DNA of 64,000 nt from Brachynemurus nebulosus. Lineage: Eukaryota; Arthropoda; Insecta; Neuroptera; Myrmeleontidae. The stretch covers positions 77,305,972-77,369,971 of the forward strand of contig JAPWDM010000001.1 of NCBI GenBank assembly GCA_035578155.1. Reading direction: 5' to 3'. The notes beneath the pieces are model-generated. The model made no database searches, was not told where the DNA came from, and worked only from the letters and a program-made list of their open reading frames with translations. Positions 12,408 through 24,231 of the stretch are shown here, piece by piece (the stretch's first letter is position 1; every line of letters begins with the position of its first letter). Both the position numbers and the translations under genes were made by a program.

Positions 12408-14560
12408 ATTATACGTATAATTCCATTTTTTTAGTACTAATATTCGTAACTGCAGCTTTTCCGAAATAGTAAGCGTCTCTTCTATTTGTAAGATAAAATT
12501 TTCCTAATAAAAGTCTTATATTAAAAAAAAAATTCATGCAAATTTGGACATTTTTTTATTAAATTTGCAATAACGACTAAGGTGTTAAAAGTCATAAAAA
12601 TTTACCCTCCCGCCTCTGAATTGAAGGATGGATCCGCCCCTGGACATACAATACACACACATACAAGATATAAGATATACACACATATTTCTAAATAAAT
12701 TCAATAATGTAAATTGCTTTTTCATATTTTATTGACATGATGTATATCAGATGACACCATAAGTGATTGGAAATATGATGTTTTCACCTATAAAAAAAAA
12801 TTCGCCAAATGCATGTTGAACACACATTAAATCAGTGTTCCATAGTTAGTAGTTACAGCTTTCCTCAAGTTTCAGAATAAAATAAGAAATACTTCAAATA
12901 CCTATATCTTTTACCGTTTATTTCAAAAATATAGATAAATATATTCGACAGTCACTTGTCCGTGCGTACTCATTCACTGTAAGTGCCATTATGGAAATCA
13001 GTTACATGATAATTTCCTATATCTGCATACGTTATAATTATATCTCTTAGAGTTATAACCTCAAATTATCCAAAATAACTTTATCTGAAAGTTTTTTTTT
13101 TTATTTATTGGGTAACTACTATAATCTTTTTTTTCCAAACTTTTAGATCCAAAGCTGAACAAAGAGAATGAAACATGACGCGAAAATTTGGTTGATTAGA
13201 CCTCCGAAAGTTATCGAAACCGAAAGAAGCGAAACAACGGAAATAATTTTGTATAAATAATTTTATTAAGTGCTAGCTTTTTCAGTTTTTTTGAACCCAG
13301 TTTTTGAAAATTACAAGAGGAGGAAGTATAAATTAAACGGCACTTCGAGGCGCAGTATTTCACAGGTGGGACTTAAAAATGAAAAGTGATAACAGGAACC
13401 TCAGTATCACCTTAAGGTACCATCGCAGTGTGACCGGCCGAAAAATAATCAATTTCCGCAATTTTTTCGGATGGCTAGGATGGGGGAATGGGGATGAATT
13501 TTTTTTACGATTAATACCACTATTTAACAACACAAAATTTTTTTTTGTTCATTTTTATTTATTTTTATAATTATTATAATTTTTTGAAAAAAGTGTCTTT
13601 AAAAAAGGCGGCTATTGGTGTCCACGATTACGGCCGCAGTTTTCATTTGAAAAAAAAAAAAATCAAATAGATAATCAATCTATAGGTAACCCGCTATATA
13701 CCTATGGAGTTTTTTTTTTAAATTTGAAAAAGTGGCGGCGGTTTGAATAAAAAATACAAAATTTAGGCCTTCTTTCATCAGTTTTCCGTATGAAATAATA
13801 GGAAGATTTCAAAAAAAAAAAAAAAAATTCCATAGATACATGGAGAATGGAGTAAAGAATATTCTGTCAAAATTTCAAATTTATAGTTTGGAAACTTTCC
13901 CTCTGAGAGTGGGTACCGTTTTTAAGAAGGGCATTCCGAGACAAACGCGTTTAAAGTTTGTCTCGAAATTGTTTCAAATCACTGCTTCAACAACAATATT
14001 TCCTTGTTGGCGTAAATGTGATACTATGGTGATAACAATTGATCTTATACGTTCACTGGCTGTGGAAAGACTGAATGTAAAGTGGTATAACATATCGCCA
14101 AAAGGCACCAATCGATCCACAGAATTTTGTATTTAGACTGGATCCATTGATCCGTGGTCGCGGCGAATAATTCGAAATTGAATTTGAAATTTTGAGAGAA
14201 CATGCATAACTGTATATACCTACTTTAAGATAAGATAAAAAAAATTAATTTTTTCAAAATTCTACACTGTGATGGTACCTTGATAACCTGTTCCAAAGAT
14301 ATCCCATACGATGCGGTACCTGAAAAAACAACTTCTTCCTTACTTTCCAATATTAGAAAATACCTAACTAAAAAAGAGGTGGCAAATTGTTTGTGCTGCC
14401 AATTGTTTGAGATTTCTGCCTATAGCACTAATGAAGTCAGTGAAGCATCAAAATGATCAAAATCTCGAAATTCTTTATAACAGCTCCAATTTTTATGAAT
14501 TTTTTTTTTAAATTGTGTGTTTCAATGTATTATTTAAAATCATAAGCATTGTAATTGGCG
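12408..14560. other. AT-rich intergenic DNA, nothing recognised
   Basis: Contains poly-A/T runs and a short CA/TA-rich patch (about 12645-12690). Open frames at 13379-13570 and 13840-14136 have no recognisable similarity and look like chance ORFs or decayed transposon sequence. Confidence 0.45.
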
Positions 14561-14564
14561 GACT

Positions 14565-15290
14565 TAAATTCCGTAGAATCCTGGGGTCCGAAAAAGGCCC
14601 AAAATAAACATTAGGTTGAAATTATCCTCCCGGATCCTCGGATCCCAAAAAGGATCCAAAGTAAGTTATGGAAAATGACCTCTAAATTGTGCTTAAATAC
14701 TATTAGAATAAGGAAAAAATGAATGTGAAATTCAAATTGTGCTCTAGGGTCCTAGGGTCGCAAAAATCTTCCTGAATAAAAGGTTGAATGGACCTTGACT
14801 AAATTTTGTACGAATACTAATGAGATCAGGAAAAAATAAACGGGAAATCAAAATTGTCCTTCAGTGTCTTGGAGTCTCAAAAGGGTCCAAAATAAATAAT
14901 AATGTATTTTGACAAAATTTTATTTTTTTATAAATTTTTTTTTCTGCTAATATTAAAAAAAAAACGATACACCGAAAATAGTTAAATTTTTACGGGTTAT
15001 TTCTAATTCAATAGGCAATAAAATACTGTAGTAATCAAAACAATACAGCAAGTCGTTTTCCAAAAATTTTCACTTAAACATAAATATATTAAACATGTAA
15101 GTGTCTTTATCTCTACCAAAAAATTGTTTGCTTCTAATTGCGGAAAAACGATAGATCGAAAACAGTTAAAATTTTTACGGGTTATTTCTTATTCAATAGG
15201 AAATAAAATGCTATAGTAATCAAAACAATACGGCAAGTCGTTTTCCGAAAATTTTCACCTAAATATAAATATTTCATACAGATAAGTGTT
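14565..15290. repeat. Two diverged tandem-repeat blocks
   Basis: Block one (about 14565-14900) repeats a unit of roughly 115 bp with 'ctggggtccgaaaaggccc'-type sequence three times. Block two (about 14955-15290) has two copies of a 180-bp unit with AATCAAAACAATAC and CAAGTCGTTTTCC. Both resemble interior arrays of non-autonomous DNA elements. Confidence 0.65.
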
Positions 15291-16670
15291 TTTACAGATA
15301 AGTCAGAAAAAAATTTTGGCTGCCGTATGTAAAAAAATTTAACGGGGAAAATTTTTGAAACTTTTGTATGTTATTAGCTACTAAATGGGTAATATATTGC
15401 CATGATAGCCAGAAATACGAACGCTTTAATTTTCCTGCAATATTCATTTTTGTTATTAAAAACAGATACATGAATTTTACAAAACTTAACAATTTTTATA
15501 ATTTACCACTCATTTTTCCATATTTAAAACGGAATTTTTTGAACGGAATTAATCAGGAATTTTTTTGAATTTTTTTTTTATATTAGAATAATAATTAAAT
15601 CAAATAATGGACTTTGTTTCAAGGCGCTAAGTCTTGTCACTTTTGAAGCATTAATGTTTCATTTGGAATAAAAATTTTTTTTTACTGAGATGCTTTAAAT
15701 ATTTTAGCAGTTCAGTAAGTAAATATGTGCATTATATTTTAATATTCAAATACCGTTTTTTTTAAATCAAAAATTTTCATTTTTAAATTTAGGGCCTAAA
15801 ATCTTTTAAGCGCCATTTTTAATGTTTATGATTTTCAATAATACTACAAAAGGAACAATTGAAAAAAAAAAATTCTCAAAATCGGATCTATTATAGAGAA
15901 TTTAGAGGTGAAAACCTTTATTGACTACACTATAACAGTTCGTTTCATAAAAATCTAAACACTTCTTGCTGTCCATTTTATAGTTTTTTTTTTTAAACTT
16001 TGTAAAAATGACGGTAGCAGATTTTAGCTGGAAAAATTTTAAACTTGATTTTTTAGTTACGATAGCAATATTTTGCTTAGAGAAATTCTATAACTTAAGC
16101 AACTGTCTCAGACTTTTAAGAACAATTATTCGTACAAATTTTGATTTTTGTCGATTCAAAAATGTGAAGATTATGAGAATATAACAGATGAATGGGCAAA
16201 CTGACATGACGAAGTAGCAAAGATTCCAGGATTTCCATTACAGAACCCTAAAAAAATATATATTTAAGTGCACTAGAAATATTTTTCCCTGTGTTATTTC
16301 TGATACAATATATTTAGGATACCATATATATACGACATTTTTAACAAATTCTTAGAACTACGTGAAAGATACGACTAATCATACCAGCCGGCTAATACAA
16401 AAGTTTACCAGTTTACAAGCATTAATTTTGTGACATTCACAATTATAAGGAAAAGTTAAATATGATATAAGTTCCAATAGTTTGTGGATTAAACTGGGAA
16501 TATTAATTAGTTTCTAAATTAAAGTTTCAGTTCAACCAACATGAATGATCTGACACTGATGATAGTTTAGATACAGATTAAAATGATTATGAATTACTCG
16601 TAATAAAAATTGCATACTTGACGTAACAAAAAAGCGAGAGAAATCAATTGCTCAAAACAAGTATTTTTTT
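15291..16670. other. AT-rich stretch, nothing recognised
   Basis: No gene, RNA or repeat structure could be supported here. Confidence 0.45.
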
Positions 16671-16677
16671 ATCTAAA

Positions 16678-17004
16678 AGTGTGGCCGAGTGTGCTTAGAC
16701 ACTGGCACGCCAACTGGTAGGTCGGGGGTTCGAATTTCACGGCCGGCTATGCTCGTGAAGGTTTTCTGCAGTTTCTCTTTACAAATCCAGACGAATATTG
16801 GTATAGTTCTTAAGAAGATGGCTGCAAAAGCCTACTTACCAAATTCTGGCCTTCACACTACTTCCCCTGTCCTTCACCCACATCATAATGAATTGTAATA
16901 TGTAATTAAATAAATTAAGCTAGGAAAATAATGATGTGGGTAGCGTCTATTATAGACTGTTGTCTGAAAAAAGGACGTTAAACCCCATTATTATTATTAT
17001 TTAA
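16678..17004 (+). mobile_element. tRNA-derived SINE with (ATT)n tail
   Basis: The head has Pol III promoter boxes in tRNA-like spacing: an A box (TGGCCGAGTGTG, about 16682) and a B box (GGTTCGAATTTC, about 16729). A body of about 230 bp follows, ending GGACGTTAAACCCC and an ATT tail. The anticodon region and aminoacyl stem do not form a proper tRNA, so it is a SINE rather than a tRNA gene. The partner LINE that would mobilise it should share the 3' tail; the TAA-tailed family here is not obviously it. Confidence 0.75.
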
Positions 17005-17029
17005 AAGTAACATCCACTTAATTTTTATC

Positions 17030-17600
17030 CTAAAGTAATATCCGCTCAATATCCTGTTAGACCAGTGGTCTCTTACACTAAAACACCTACATATAAATTT
17101 TCCAAATTTCTAAATAACAGCTTTAAACAAATAACACAATTTCACTCACAATATTCAGTAAAAAATTCCGTAAACGGTGCAAAAAACTGGACAACCTACA
17201 GTTACAACACAATATCTTTAGATTTAATTTCATTTGATATTTCGAACATGATCCCAAATATCCCTACTAACGATTGTATCCCAATTATCAAAAACATTTT
17301 AACAAATAGTAACTTCCCTACACCTCTACAAAAAGAAATCATTGATTCATTTTCGCTGTGCCTTGAACAAAATTATTTTCAAGTTAATAATCAAGTTCAT
17401 ATTTAAAATTCTGGTCTCCCAATGGGTTTCCCCCTTAGCCCATCTTAGCCGAAATCTTTATGAATAATTTTGAAAACACTATCTTACATAGTCCAATTTC
17501 TAAAAAACACATTCTCTTCTGGTTCCGTTATGTAGATGACATCCTAGTTGGTTTCAAAGGGACAGATCGATAACTGGACAACTACCTAAAATATCTCACT
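17030..17600 (+). pseudogene. Penelope-like reverse transcriptase fragment
   Basis: Encodes PVRPVVSYTKTPTYKFSKF, ISLDLISFDISNM, LEQNYFQVNNQ, then (after a TAA and a frameshift near 17404-17450) a GLPMG motif and FWFRYVDDILVGFKGT. These are fingers-to-palm RT motifs of PLEs, with the catalytic YVDD kept. Both ends are truncated: the N-terminal region and the GIY-YIG domain are missing. It is a different subfamily from the PLE at 19.5-22.5 kb, judging by the residues around YVDD. Confidence 0.85.
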
Positions 17601-17754
17601 GTAACGAGATGACTCTTAATTAATTTCACTTTTAAATTGTGCGCAAAGTAGGGTAGCTGGTGACACCTAGCGATTAGTTTGCGAAATATAGCAATCTGTC
17701 GTCATTGCAGTTAAGTATCTTACCTTTAGATGTTTGTGTTATAATTTAGGAGAA

Positions 17755-18033
17755 TAAAATAGTTAATTAAAAATATAAAAAAACCCGACTGCGTAAAAAG
17801 TAAACTAAAACGGTGAAAACAAGATGAAAGAGAGAAAAAGAAAAAGAAATAAAAAACTAAAGCAGTCGGAGGCATCATACATTTCTGTTTTTTTTTAGTA
17901 CAATATATATGCCTCCGACTACTTTAGTTTTTTATTCATTTTTTCTTTTTCTCTCTTTCATCTTGTTTTCACCGTTTTAGTTTACTTTTTACGAAGTCGG
18001 GTTTTTTTATTTTTTTAATTAACTATTTTATTT
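17755..18033. repeat. Long foldback, arms about 120 bp, loop about 35 bp
   Basis: The left arm 17755-17875 and right arm 17909-18033 are inverted copies with few mismatches; both contain CCCGACTGCGTAAAAAG-like sequence and a purine-rich AAAGAGAGAAAAAGAAA tract. The loop is about 17876-17908. Confidence 0.92.
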
Positions 18034-18229
18034 AGGTCTGTTTAGTGTTGTTTAATTATTTAGAAGAAAAACTATATAGATACGCATACGAAATTACAGC
18101 GGCTAGTAGCCAAAATTACCACGAATTTGACAAAAAAAAAATTATAATAGTTTTCTTTGTCCGTGACTTTCTCCGCGTCAACTCGTTGTAGATTGACTAG
18201 TTGTACATATTATGTCGTTACCAACTCCA

Positions 18230-19245
18230 CCTACTCAGACGAATTCGTACAGAAAAGTTAGCTTTCATATAAATCTTCATCCTTTATTTTACCGCCTTAG
18301 TAGCTTTTTGAATTATCAAAAAGCTACTATTCGTGCTCACTTACGTTACTAAAGAAATCTCTGTACAAAATTTCACGTTCTCAAATCCAAAGATTTTTTA
18401 TATAGATAATTTTTCATCCCCTATTTTGCTCCCCTGAGGACAGATTTTCAAAAGTCCCTTATTAGTGCTCACCTACGTTATATAAGAAACCCCTGTGTAA
18501 AATTTCACATTTCTAGGCTCACAGTTTTCTATATAAATTTTCATCCCCTATTTTAACCCGTTAGGGGACGAATTTTCAAAAATTCACTATTGGTGTTTGC
18601 TAAGTTACTAAAAAAACCTTTGTGCAAAATTTTACGTTAATAAACCTAGCGGTTTTCTGTATAAATATTCATCCTCTATTTTAACCCCTTAGGAAGCTTA
18701 ATTCTAAAAATTCACTCTTAGTGCTTGCATGCGTCATTAAAGGAATATTTTTACAAAATTTTACGTTTCTAAACCCAGCGGTTTCCTATATAAATTTTCA
18801 TCCCCTATTTTACACCTTTAATGGATAAATTTTCACAAAAATTCTCTCTCCTAATACTCATCTACATTACTAAAGGACCCTGTGGCCCTGTGCAAAATTT
18901 TACCTTTCATAAATTTTCATTCCCTACTTTATACCCTTAGGGGATGATTTTCCAAAATTCTTTTCTTGGAGCTCCCCTACGTTACATAAGGAACTCGTCA
19001 GCAAAATTTCCGTCTCTAGACCAAACAGTTTGCTATATAAATTTTTCATCCCCTATTTAGGGAATGAATTTTGAAATTTCATGTAGCCTATAGCAATCCC
19101 CAAATTCAGACGAATCCAGCGACACCTTCTTTACCAAAATCCGTCAAGTCGTTTAAGCTGCAGGCTGCGCCAAAGAAACAGACATAATTAGACGATACAT
19201 ACAAAATTTCGAAAAACATTAGCCCCCTTCTGATGCAGTCGGGTA
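18230..19245. repeat. Diverged tandem array, about 115-bp unit, ending in GCAGTCGGG
   Basis: Seven or so units carry TTTCATCCCCTATTTTA, CCTTAGGGGA and GTGCAAAATTTCACGTT-type landmarks. The array ends with GATGCAGTCGGGT (about 19231), the inverse of CCCGACTGC in the foldback at 17755-18033. The foldback plus array therefore probably form one non-autonomous element of about 1.5 kb. Confidence 0.8.
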
Positions 19246-19288
19246 AAAATGAAATTCAGCCAATAAAATTAGGGAATAGTAAAAACAT

Positions 19289-19505
19289 TGCCATTTATGG
19301 TAAAGACGCTAAATAATAAAAGATTTTTAAGAGGAAGTAGGGAGAAGAACAGAAAATCGAAGGAGATTGTGTTTTGAGGTGTGAAAAAGAAAAGACGCTT
19401 TTTGTTTTAAGAAGAAAAAGAAAATATATTTAAAATTTAGAATAAATGAGTAAATAAATTCATAATTTGTTAAGATAAATAAATTTAAAATAAAAAGACA
19501 ATTTT
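19289..19505 (+). repeat. Direct repeat R1 flanking the PLE
   Basis: A 217-bp sequence that recurs in the same orientation at 22497-22706 with few differences. The pair brackets the minus-strand PLE and is far too long for a target-site duplication. Terminal repeats of this kind (pLTRs) are known in Penelope elements. Confidence 0.9.
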
Positions 19506-19544
19506 TTACTTTACTAATACCACTTTATTTAGAGTTTTAATTGT

Positions 19545-19583
19545 CTGTGACATGTTTCGGCCCGTATGGCCATTGACGAACAG
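19545..19583 (-). ncRNA. Degraded hammerhead-ribozyme-like motif of the PLE
   Basis: On the minus strand the bases can form stem I (CUGU with ACAG), stem II (GGCC-AUAC-GGGCC), then GAAAC, a minimal stem III and GUC before the predicted cleavage point. Hammerhead motifs of this minimal form are known in PLE terminal repeats. The first core box, CUGAUGA in active ribozymes, reads UCGUCAA here, so self-cleavage is unlikely in this copy. Confidence 0.5.
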
Positions 19584-20187
19584 TAAACTATATTTAACAA
19601 GCTATACTTCAACAAATTAATTTTGGTCCACCAAACATGTTTACTATCTTTGTTACACTATGTTGTATTGGTATTGTACTAATGCAATAAAAAAAGATAC
19701 ATAACAAATAGAGATGGACTTTGAACGGTCAGAATCAATCTGTGAATCTATACTTACTTAAATTACTATTTTCCATTTTACATTTCTTCCTACTGTGAAC
19801 AATAAATTGTTGTTGTCAAATCAGAATTGAAAATAAAAACAAAGTCACAAAACTGGTTTTGGAATGTTACAAATTCAGGTAAAAAATAATTTTGAGATTA
19901 AAATTAATTTTGAAGTAAATAATTTTCAGACAAATATAATAAAATGTGAATAAAATTAAAAATAATTTCGAAAACATGTGAGTACGACTTGCCTTACAAA
20001 ATATAAAATATAATAAAAACAAAGTCATAAAATAAGACTGGTTTTTGGACTGTTACAATTTTAGGTAACTGCATAAAAATAATTTGGATTTTGAAATTAA
20101 AAGTAAAATTAAATTTGGAATAGATAAATTTTAGACAAATATAAATGCAAATAATTCTGGGAAAACAAAAACCTTAATTATGTAAAA

Positions 20188-22353
20188 TTACAGGGTGGTA
20201 AATAATGTTGAATCATAGATATCGATACAATCGTTCAGTAGATTTGGGGAATTGTTTTTATAGATTTCTATAGCTTCTAAAATGGTTAGCCTTTGTCCTT
20301 TATTTGATTGGTGAAGTACTGTGATTTCTCTGTCTGGAGTGTGACCGGTATTTATTAAATGCCTGGCGAAAGCTGAGTATGGTTTTTTATTTCTGTATGC
20401 TCTGAAATCTTCTGCCCTTCTTGTCTCAAAGTTACTGCCAGTTTGCCCCAGGTAAAAGCAATCACAATCTTTGCAATTTAATTTATAGACGCCCGACTTT
20501 TTTAATTTATCTGTTTTAGTTTTATTATTATATATTAATTTACTTAAGTTAGAACTTGATTTAAATGCTACGTTCATGTTAGATTTAGTTAGAATATTTT
20601 TAATTTTGTCTGATATTTTGCCGAAGTAAGTTAGAATTTTAAAATTACTTTTTAGTTTATTTATAACGGGGGAGGGGAGGTAATATTTCTTTTAGAATTT
20701 GTTTATGTTCATTTTTATCTATTAATTTATTAATTAAGTTTGTGTTAAATCCGTTATTTTGTGCTATTATTCTTATATTATTTAATTATTTTTTAAAATT
20801 TTCTTTAGATAGTGGGATATTAAAGGATTGGTGGATCATGCAATTATAGGCGGCGACTTTATGTTGGTACGGACTTATCGAATTACTGGGGATAGTAATA
20901 CCAGAATATGTAGGCTTACGATATATATCAAATTCAAAATTATTGTTGGTTCTTGTTATTGTTAAGTCCAAAAAATTAATAGTATTGTCTTTCTCTAATT
21001 CCATATCGAACTGTATTTTAGGGTCTATTGCACTTAATGATTCTACGTATTTCTCTAGTTGTCGCATTGTACCATCGAAGCCTATAATTACATCATCCAC
21101 GTACCTGTACCAAAATTTAATATGTTGTTGGGTTAATGCATGGTTCATTATAATTTCCTCCAAATTCGACATATAAATCTCCGCCAACAGAGGGCTTAGG
21201 GGGGGACCCCATTGATAGACCACTGGTTTGACGAAAGAATTTATTGCCGAATTCGAAGTAATTTTGTTTTAATACTATATTAAATGTGTCTATTAGTTCG
21301 TACTGTTTAACTGGATTTTTTATTTTCTCTTTTATTATATTATTTATAAGATTCAGCCATTCCTTGGTTAAGATGTTTGTGAACATACTACGTATGTCTA
21401 GGGAAGCTAGTTTTCATCGACTGGAAAATGGCGTATTTTTAAGTTCCTTAACTAGCTGTAATGAATTTTTTATGCTGTGCTTAGAAGTAAATTTAGTTTC
21501 AGTTTTGAACAAAGTATCCAAATGTTTTGCAAGTTTGTGAGCGGGGCACCCAACGTGAGATACCACTGGTCTGATTGGATTATCTACCTTGTGGGTTTTT
21601 ACCACTCCGTACAACCTAAGAACCCTTGGGTTCATCTCAACCAAACAATGTCTATCTTTTTCGGAAAAATGCTTTTATTATGATTAATTGTTTTTTTTTT
21701 TTTAATTTCCTCATTATATTTGTTAGTTGGATCAGTTTTTAAACGTATCATTTTTTCTTTTTTAATGAAATCACCTACTTTATTTAAATATTCTTGTTTA
21801 ATTAGGATTACTGTTGAGTTACTTTTATCTGACTTTGTTAAAATTAAATTATTATCGTTTATTTTATTTTTTATGAACTTTATGGTTTTTTTATTAATAT
21901 TATTACTATTATTGGTTTTAGTAATTTTTAAGATCTTTTTTGTTAATTCTTTTGTTATGCTGTCCTCACAATCCCTTAACGCAATCTCTGAATCCACTAT
22001 TAAATTTTCTTTAAGATTTTTATTTTCTAGATAAGGAACAAATTTTGATCCTTATTTAGGAGATCTATTTCATTTGTGGTGAATTCGACATCGGTTAAGT
22101 TTATTGTGCGTAAATTTAAATTAGTGTCGGTGTTTAAGTTTGTAATGTTAGTGTCGATGCTTAAATTTGTAGTGTTAGATTTTTGGTTTAAATTGTTTAG
22201 TTTACATAGATTATTTAGTTTACGTAATTGGATTAGGTATTTTTTGTGATTGATTTGATTCACCTTTTGGCGGACTTGGTGATCAAACTGACAAAATTCT
22301 ATATAATGTAGATTTTGTAACACTTTTGTATGAACTGTTTTCAGATACACCAA
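20188..22353 (-). pseudogene. PLE polyprotein, RT plus GIY-YIG endonuclease (frameshifted)
   Basis: Read from 22353 down: an Asn/Leu-rich N-terminal part ending EIDLLNKDQNLFLI; LTKSDKSNSTVILIKQEYL (RT fingers); PRVLRLYGVVKTHK and NPIRPVVSHVGCPAHKLA; LKQNYFEFGNKFFRQTSGLS; PLSPLLAEIYMSNLEE; WYRYVDDVIIGFDGT (catalytic YVDD, about 21100); a thumb with KHKVAA-like PYQHKVAAYNCM; then SGVYKLNCKDCDCFYLGQTG and FARHLINTGHTPDREI, the GIY-YIG nuclease with its CxxC insert. Frame breaks lie near 22025, 21640, 21400, 21200 and 20780-20640. All domains are in canonical PLE order, so it is a near-complete but dead copy. Confidence 0.88.
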
Positions 22354-22496
22354 TATGACGTCACGTTTCTGGAACCAGGCACTTCTTTCTTCTTTTAGCC
22401 ATGATATCTTGCTGCTTCTATTGCTTTCTTGGAGGATTTGTTCTTTGTCTTCGTTTTTAAGTTCACAAACTTTGGAAATACTTCACTTGCCATTTA

Positions 22497-22706
22497 TGGT
22501 AATGACGCTAAGTAATAAAAGATTTTTAAGAGGAAGTAGGGAGAAGAACAGAAAATCGAAGGAGACTGTGTTTTGAGGTGTAAAAAAGAAAAGACGCTTT
22601 TTGTTTTAAAAAGAAAAAGAAAATATATTTAAAATTTAGAATAAATGAGTAATAAATAAATTCATAATTTGTTAAGATAAATAAATTTAAAATAAAAAGA
22701 CAATTT
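22497..22706 (+). repeat. Direct repeat R2 flanking the PLE
   Basis: Second copy of R1 (19289-19505) in direct orientation; it is followed at once by an inverted partial PLE. Confidence 0.9.
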
Positions 22707-23426
22707 GATATATATCGTAAGCCTACATATTCCGGTATTACTATCCCCAGTGATTCAATAAGTCCGTACCAACATAAAGTCGCCGCCTATAATTGCATGA
22801 TCCACCGATCCTTTAATATCCCACTATCTAAAGAAAATTTTAAAAAATAATTAAATAATATAAGAATAATAGCACAAAATAACGGATTTAACACAAACTT
22901 AATTAATAAATTAATAGATAAAAATGAACATAAACAAATTTTAAAAGAAATATTACCTCCCCTCCCCCGTTACAAATAAACTAAAAAGTAATTTTAAAAT
23001 TCTAACTTACTTCGGCAAAATATCAGACAAAATTAAAAATATTCTAACTAAATCTAACATAAACGTAGCATTTAAATCAAGTTTTGACTTAAGTAAATTA
23101 ATATATAATAATAAAACTAAAACAAATAAATTAAAAAAGTCGGGCGTCTATAAATTAAATTGCAAAGATTATGATTGCTTTTACCTGGGGCAAACTGGCA
23201 GTAACTTTGAGACAAGAAGGGCAGAAGATTTCAGAGCATACAGAAATAAAAAACCATACTCAGCTTTCGCCAGGCATTTAATAAATACCGGTCACACTCC
23301 AGACAGAGAAATCACAGTACTTCACCAATCAAATAAAGGACAAAGGCTAACCATTTTAGAAGCTATAGAAATCTATAAAAACAATTCCCCAAATCTACTG
23401 AACGATTGTATCGATATCTATGATTC
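22707..23426 (+). pseudogene. Inverted partial PLE copy (RT thumb to GIY-YIG)
   Basis: The same sequence as 20210-20930 but on the plus strand, with few base changes. It starts inside the RT region (just after R2) and stops abruptly at 23426 in the GIY-YIG tail, where sequence switches to the zinc-knuckle region of an I-like ORF1. An in-frame TAA near 22846 and a frameshift near 22975 break it. The near identity to the minus-strand copy suggests one event produced both. Confidence 0.88.
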
Positions 23427-24194
23427 AGTAAGTCGAGGAATTGCCCCATTTTTAAACAAGAATCCGCGATTCAGGAGTTGAGAGCCCTGGAGAGGTTAAC
23501 CTACCCAGAGGCAAGACGGAAGCTTCTAGGCAATACGCCTCGTCGCTCAACTCTTGAAAGATATGCACGCGCTGTTGCGGCCCCCGCCCCTACAGCGGCT
23601 GAGAAAAAAAATGAAATTCACGAAATTAAGGAAGCCATGAGACAAATGCAGGTGAATATGCAGTAAATGCAAGAGTGTCTCATGCGCTCTGTGGGTGGAT
23701 CTACCCCCACACCAGCCGCAGCGCCAGCCACGGTCCCTGAGACTAAAAGGGTGATTACTACCACTCCTCAGGGACCTGTAGTTAGAAATGTGACGTCTTC
23801 TCCTAAAAAGAAGACTTCGCCGAAAAAATCGCCAGGCAGAAGACGTCACAGTGAGGGGGAGAAGGAGGTGGCCCAACAACGGTCCCCGAAAAAGGGACCA
23901 ACCACCTCCACCTCGGAGGCAGAGTCAATGCTGCCTCCACAAACGACGGTTCCGCTACCACAGCGGCCGTCCCGACCAGGCACACCTACCGGCCCGGTCA
24001 CCCCCTCCCGAGTCGCTCAATTACAACACCAACGAGCGACTCGGAAAGTACGACCGTCTGTACGTACGGGTACTAAGCGCCCGACGTCCGACGCTTATAC
24101 CAACACCTCGGCTATAGAGTCCGATAACTCTGATGCCGAGGTGAAAGTAATTAAAAGGAAAAAAGGCTGGCCAAAGGGGAAAGCTAGGAAGTAG
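23427..24194 (+). pseudogene. ORF1 gag-like protein, C-terminal part (copy 2)
   Basis: Matches ORF1 of copy 1 from the last zinc knuckle to the basic tail (KKGWPKGKARK). A TAA at 23664-23666 interrupts it where copy 3 has a CGT arginine codon, and frame is kept afterwards. The N-terminal two thirds are missing. Confidence 0.88.
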
Positions 24195-24231
24195 CCACAC
24201 TTCCTAGGGAGCAACCCTAGTAGTAACGAAA

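Larger units (their letters stand above)
19506..22496 (-). mobile_element. Penelope-like retroelement (RT + GIY-YIG), 5' to 3' on minus strand
   Basis: About 3.0 kb between direct repeats R1 and R2. It carries an N-terminal extension, the RT domain and a C-terminal GIY-YIG endonuclease, followed by a non-coding 3' region of about 680 bp with a hammerhead-like motif. Several frameshifts make it non-autonomous. An inverted partial copy follows R2, an arrangement reported for PLEs. Confidence 0.88.

Noticed and set aside
16678..16755. tRNA gene candidate
   Set aside because: A and B boxes are present but the acceptor and anticodon stems do not pair, and a SINE body and tail follow.
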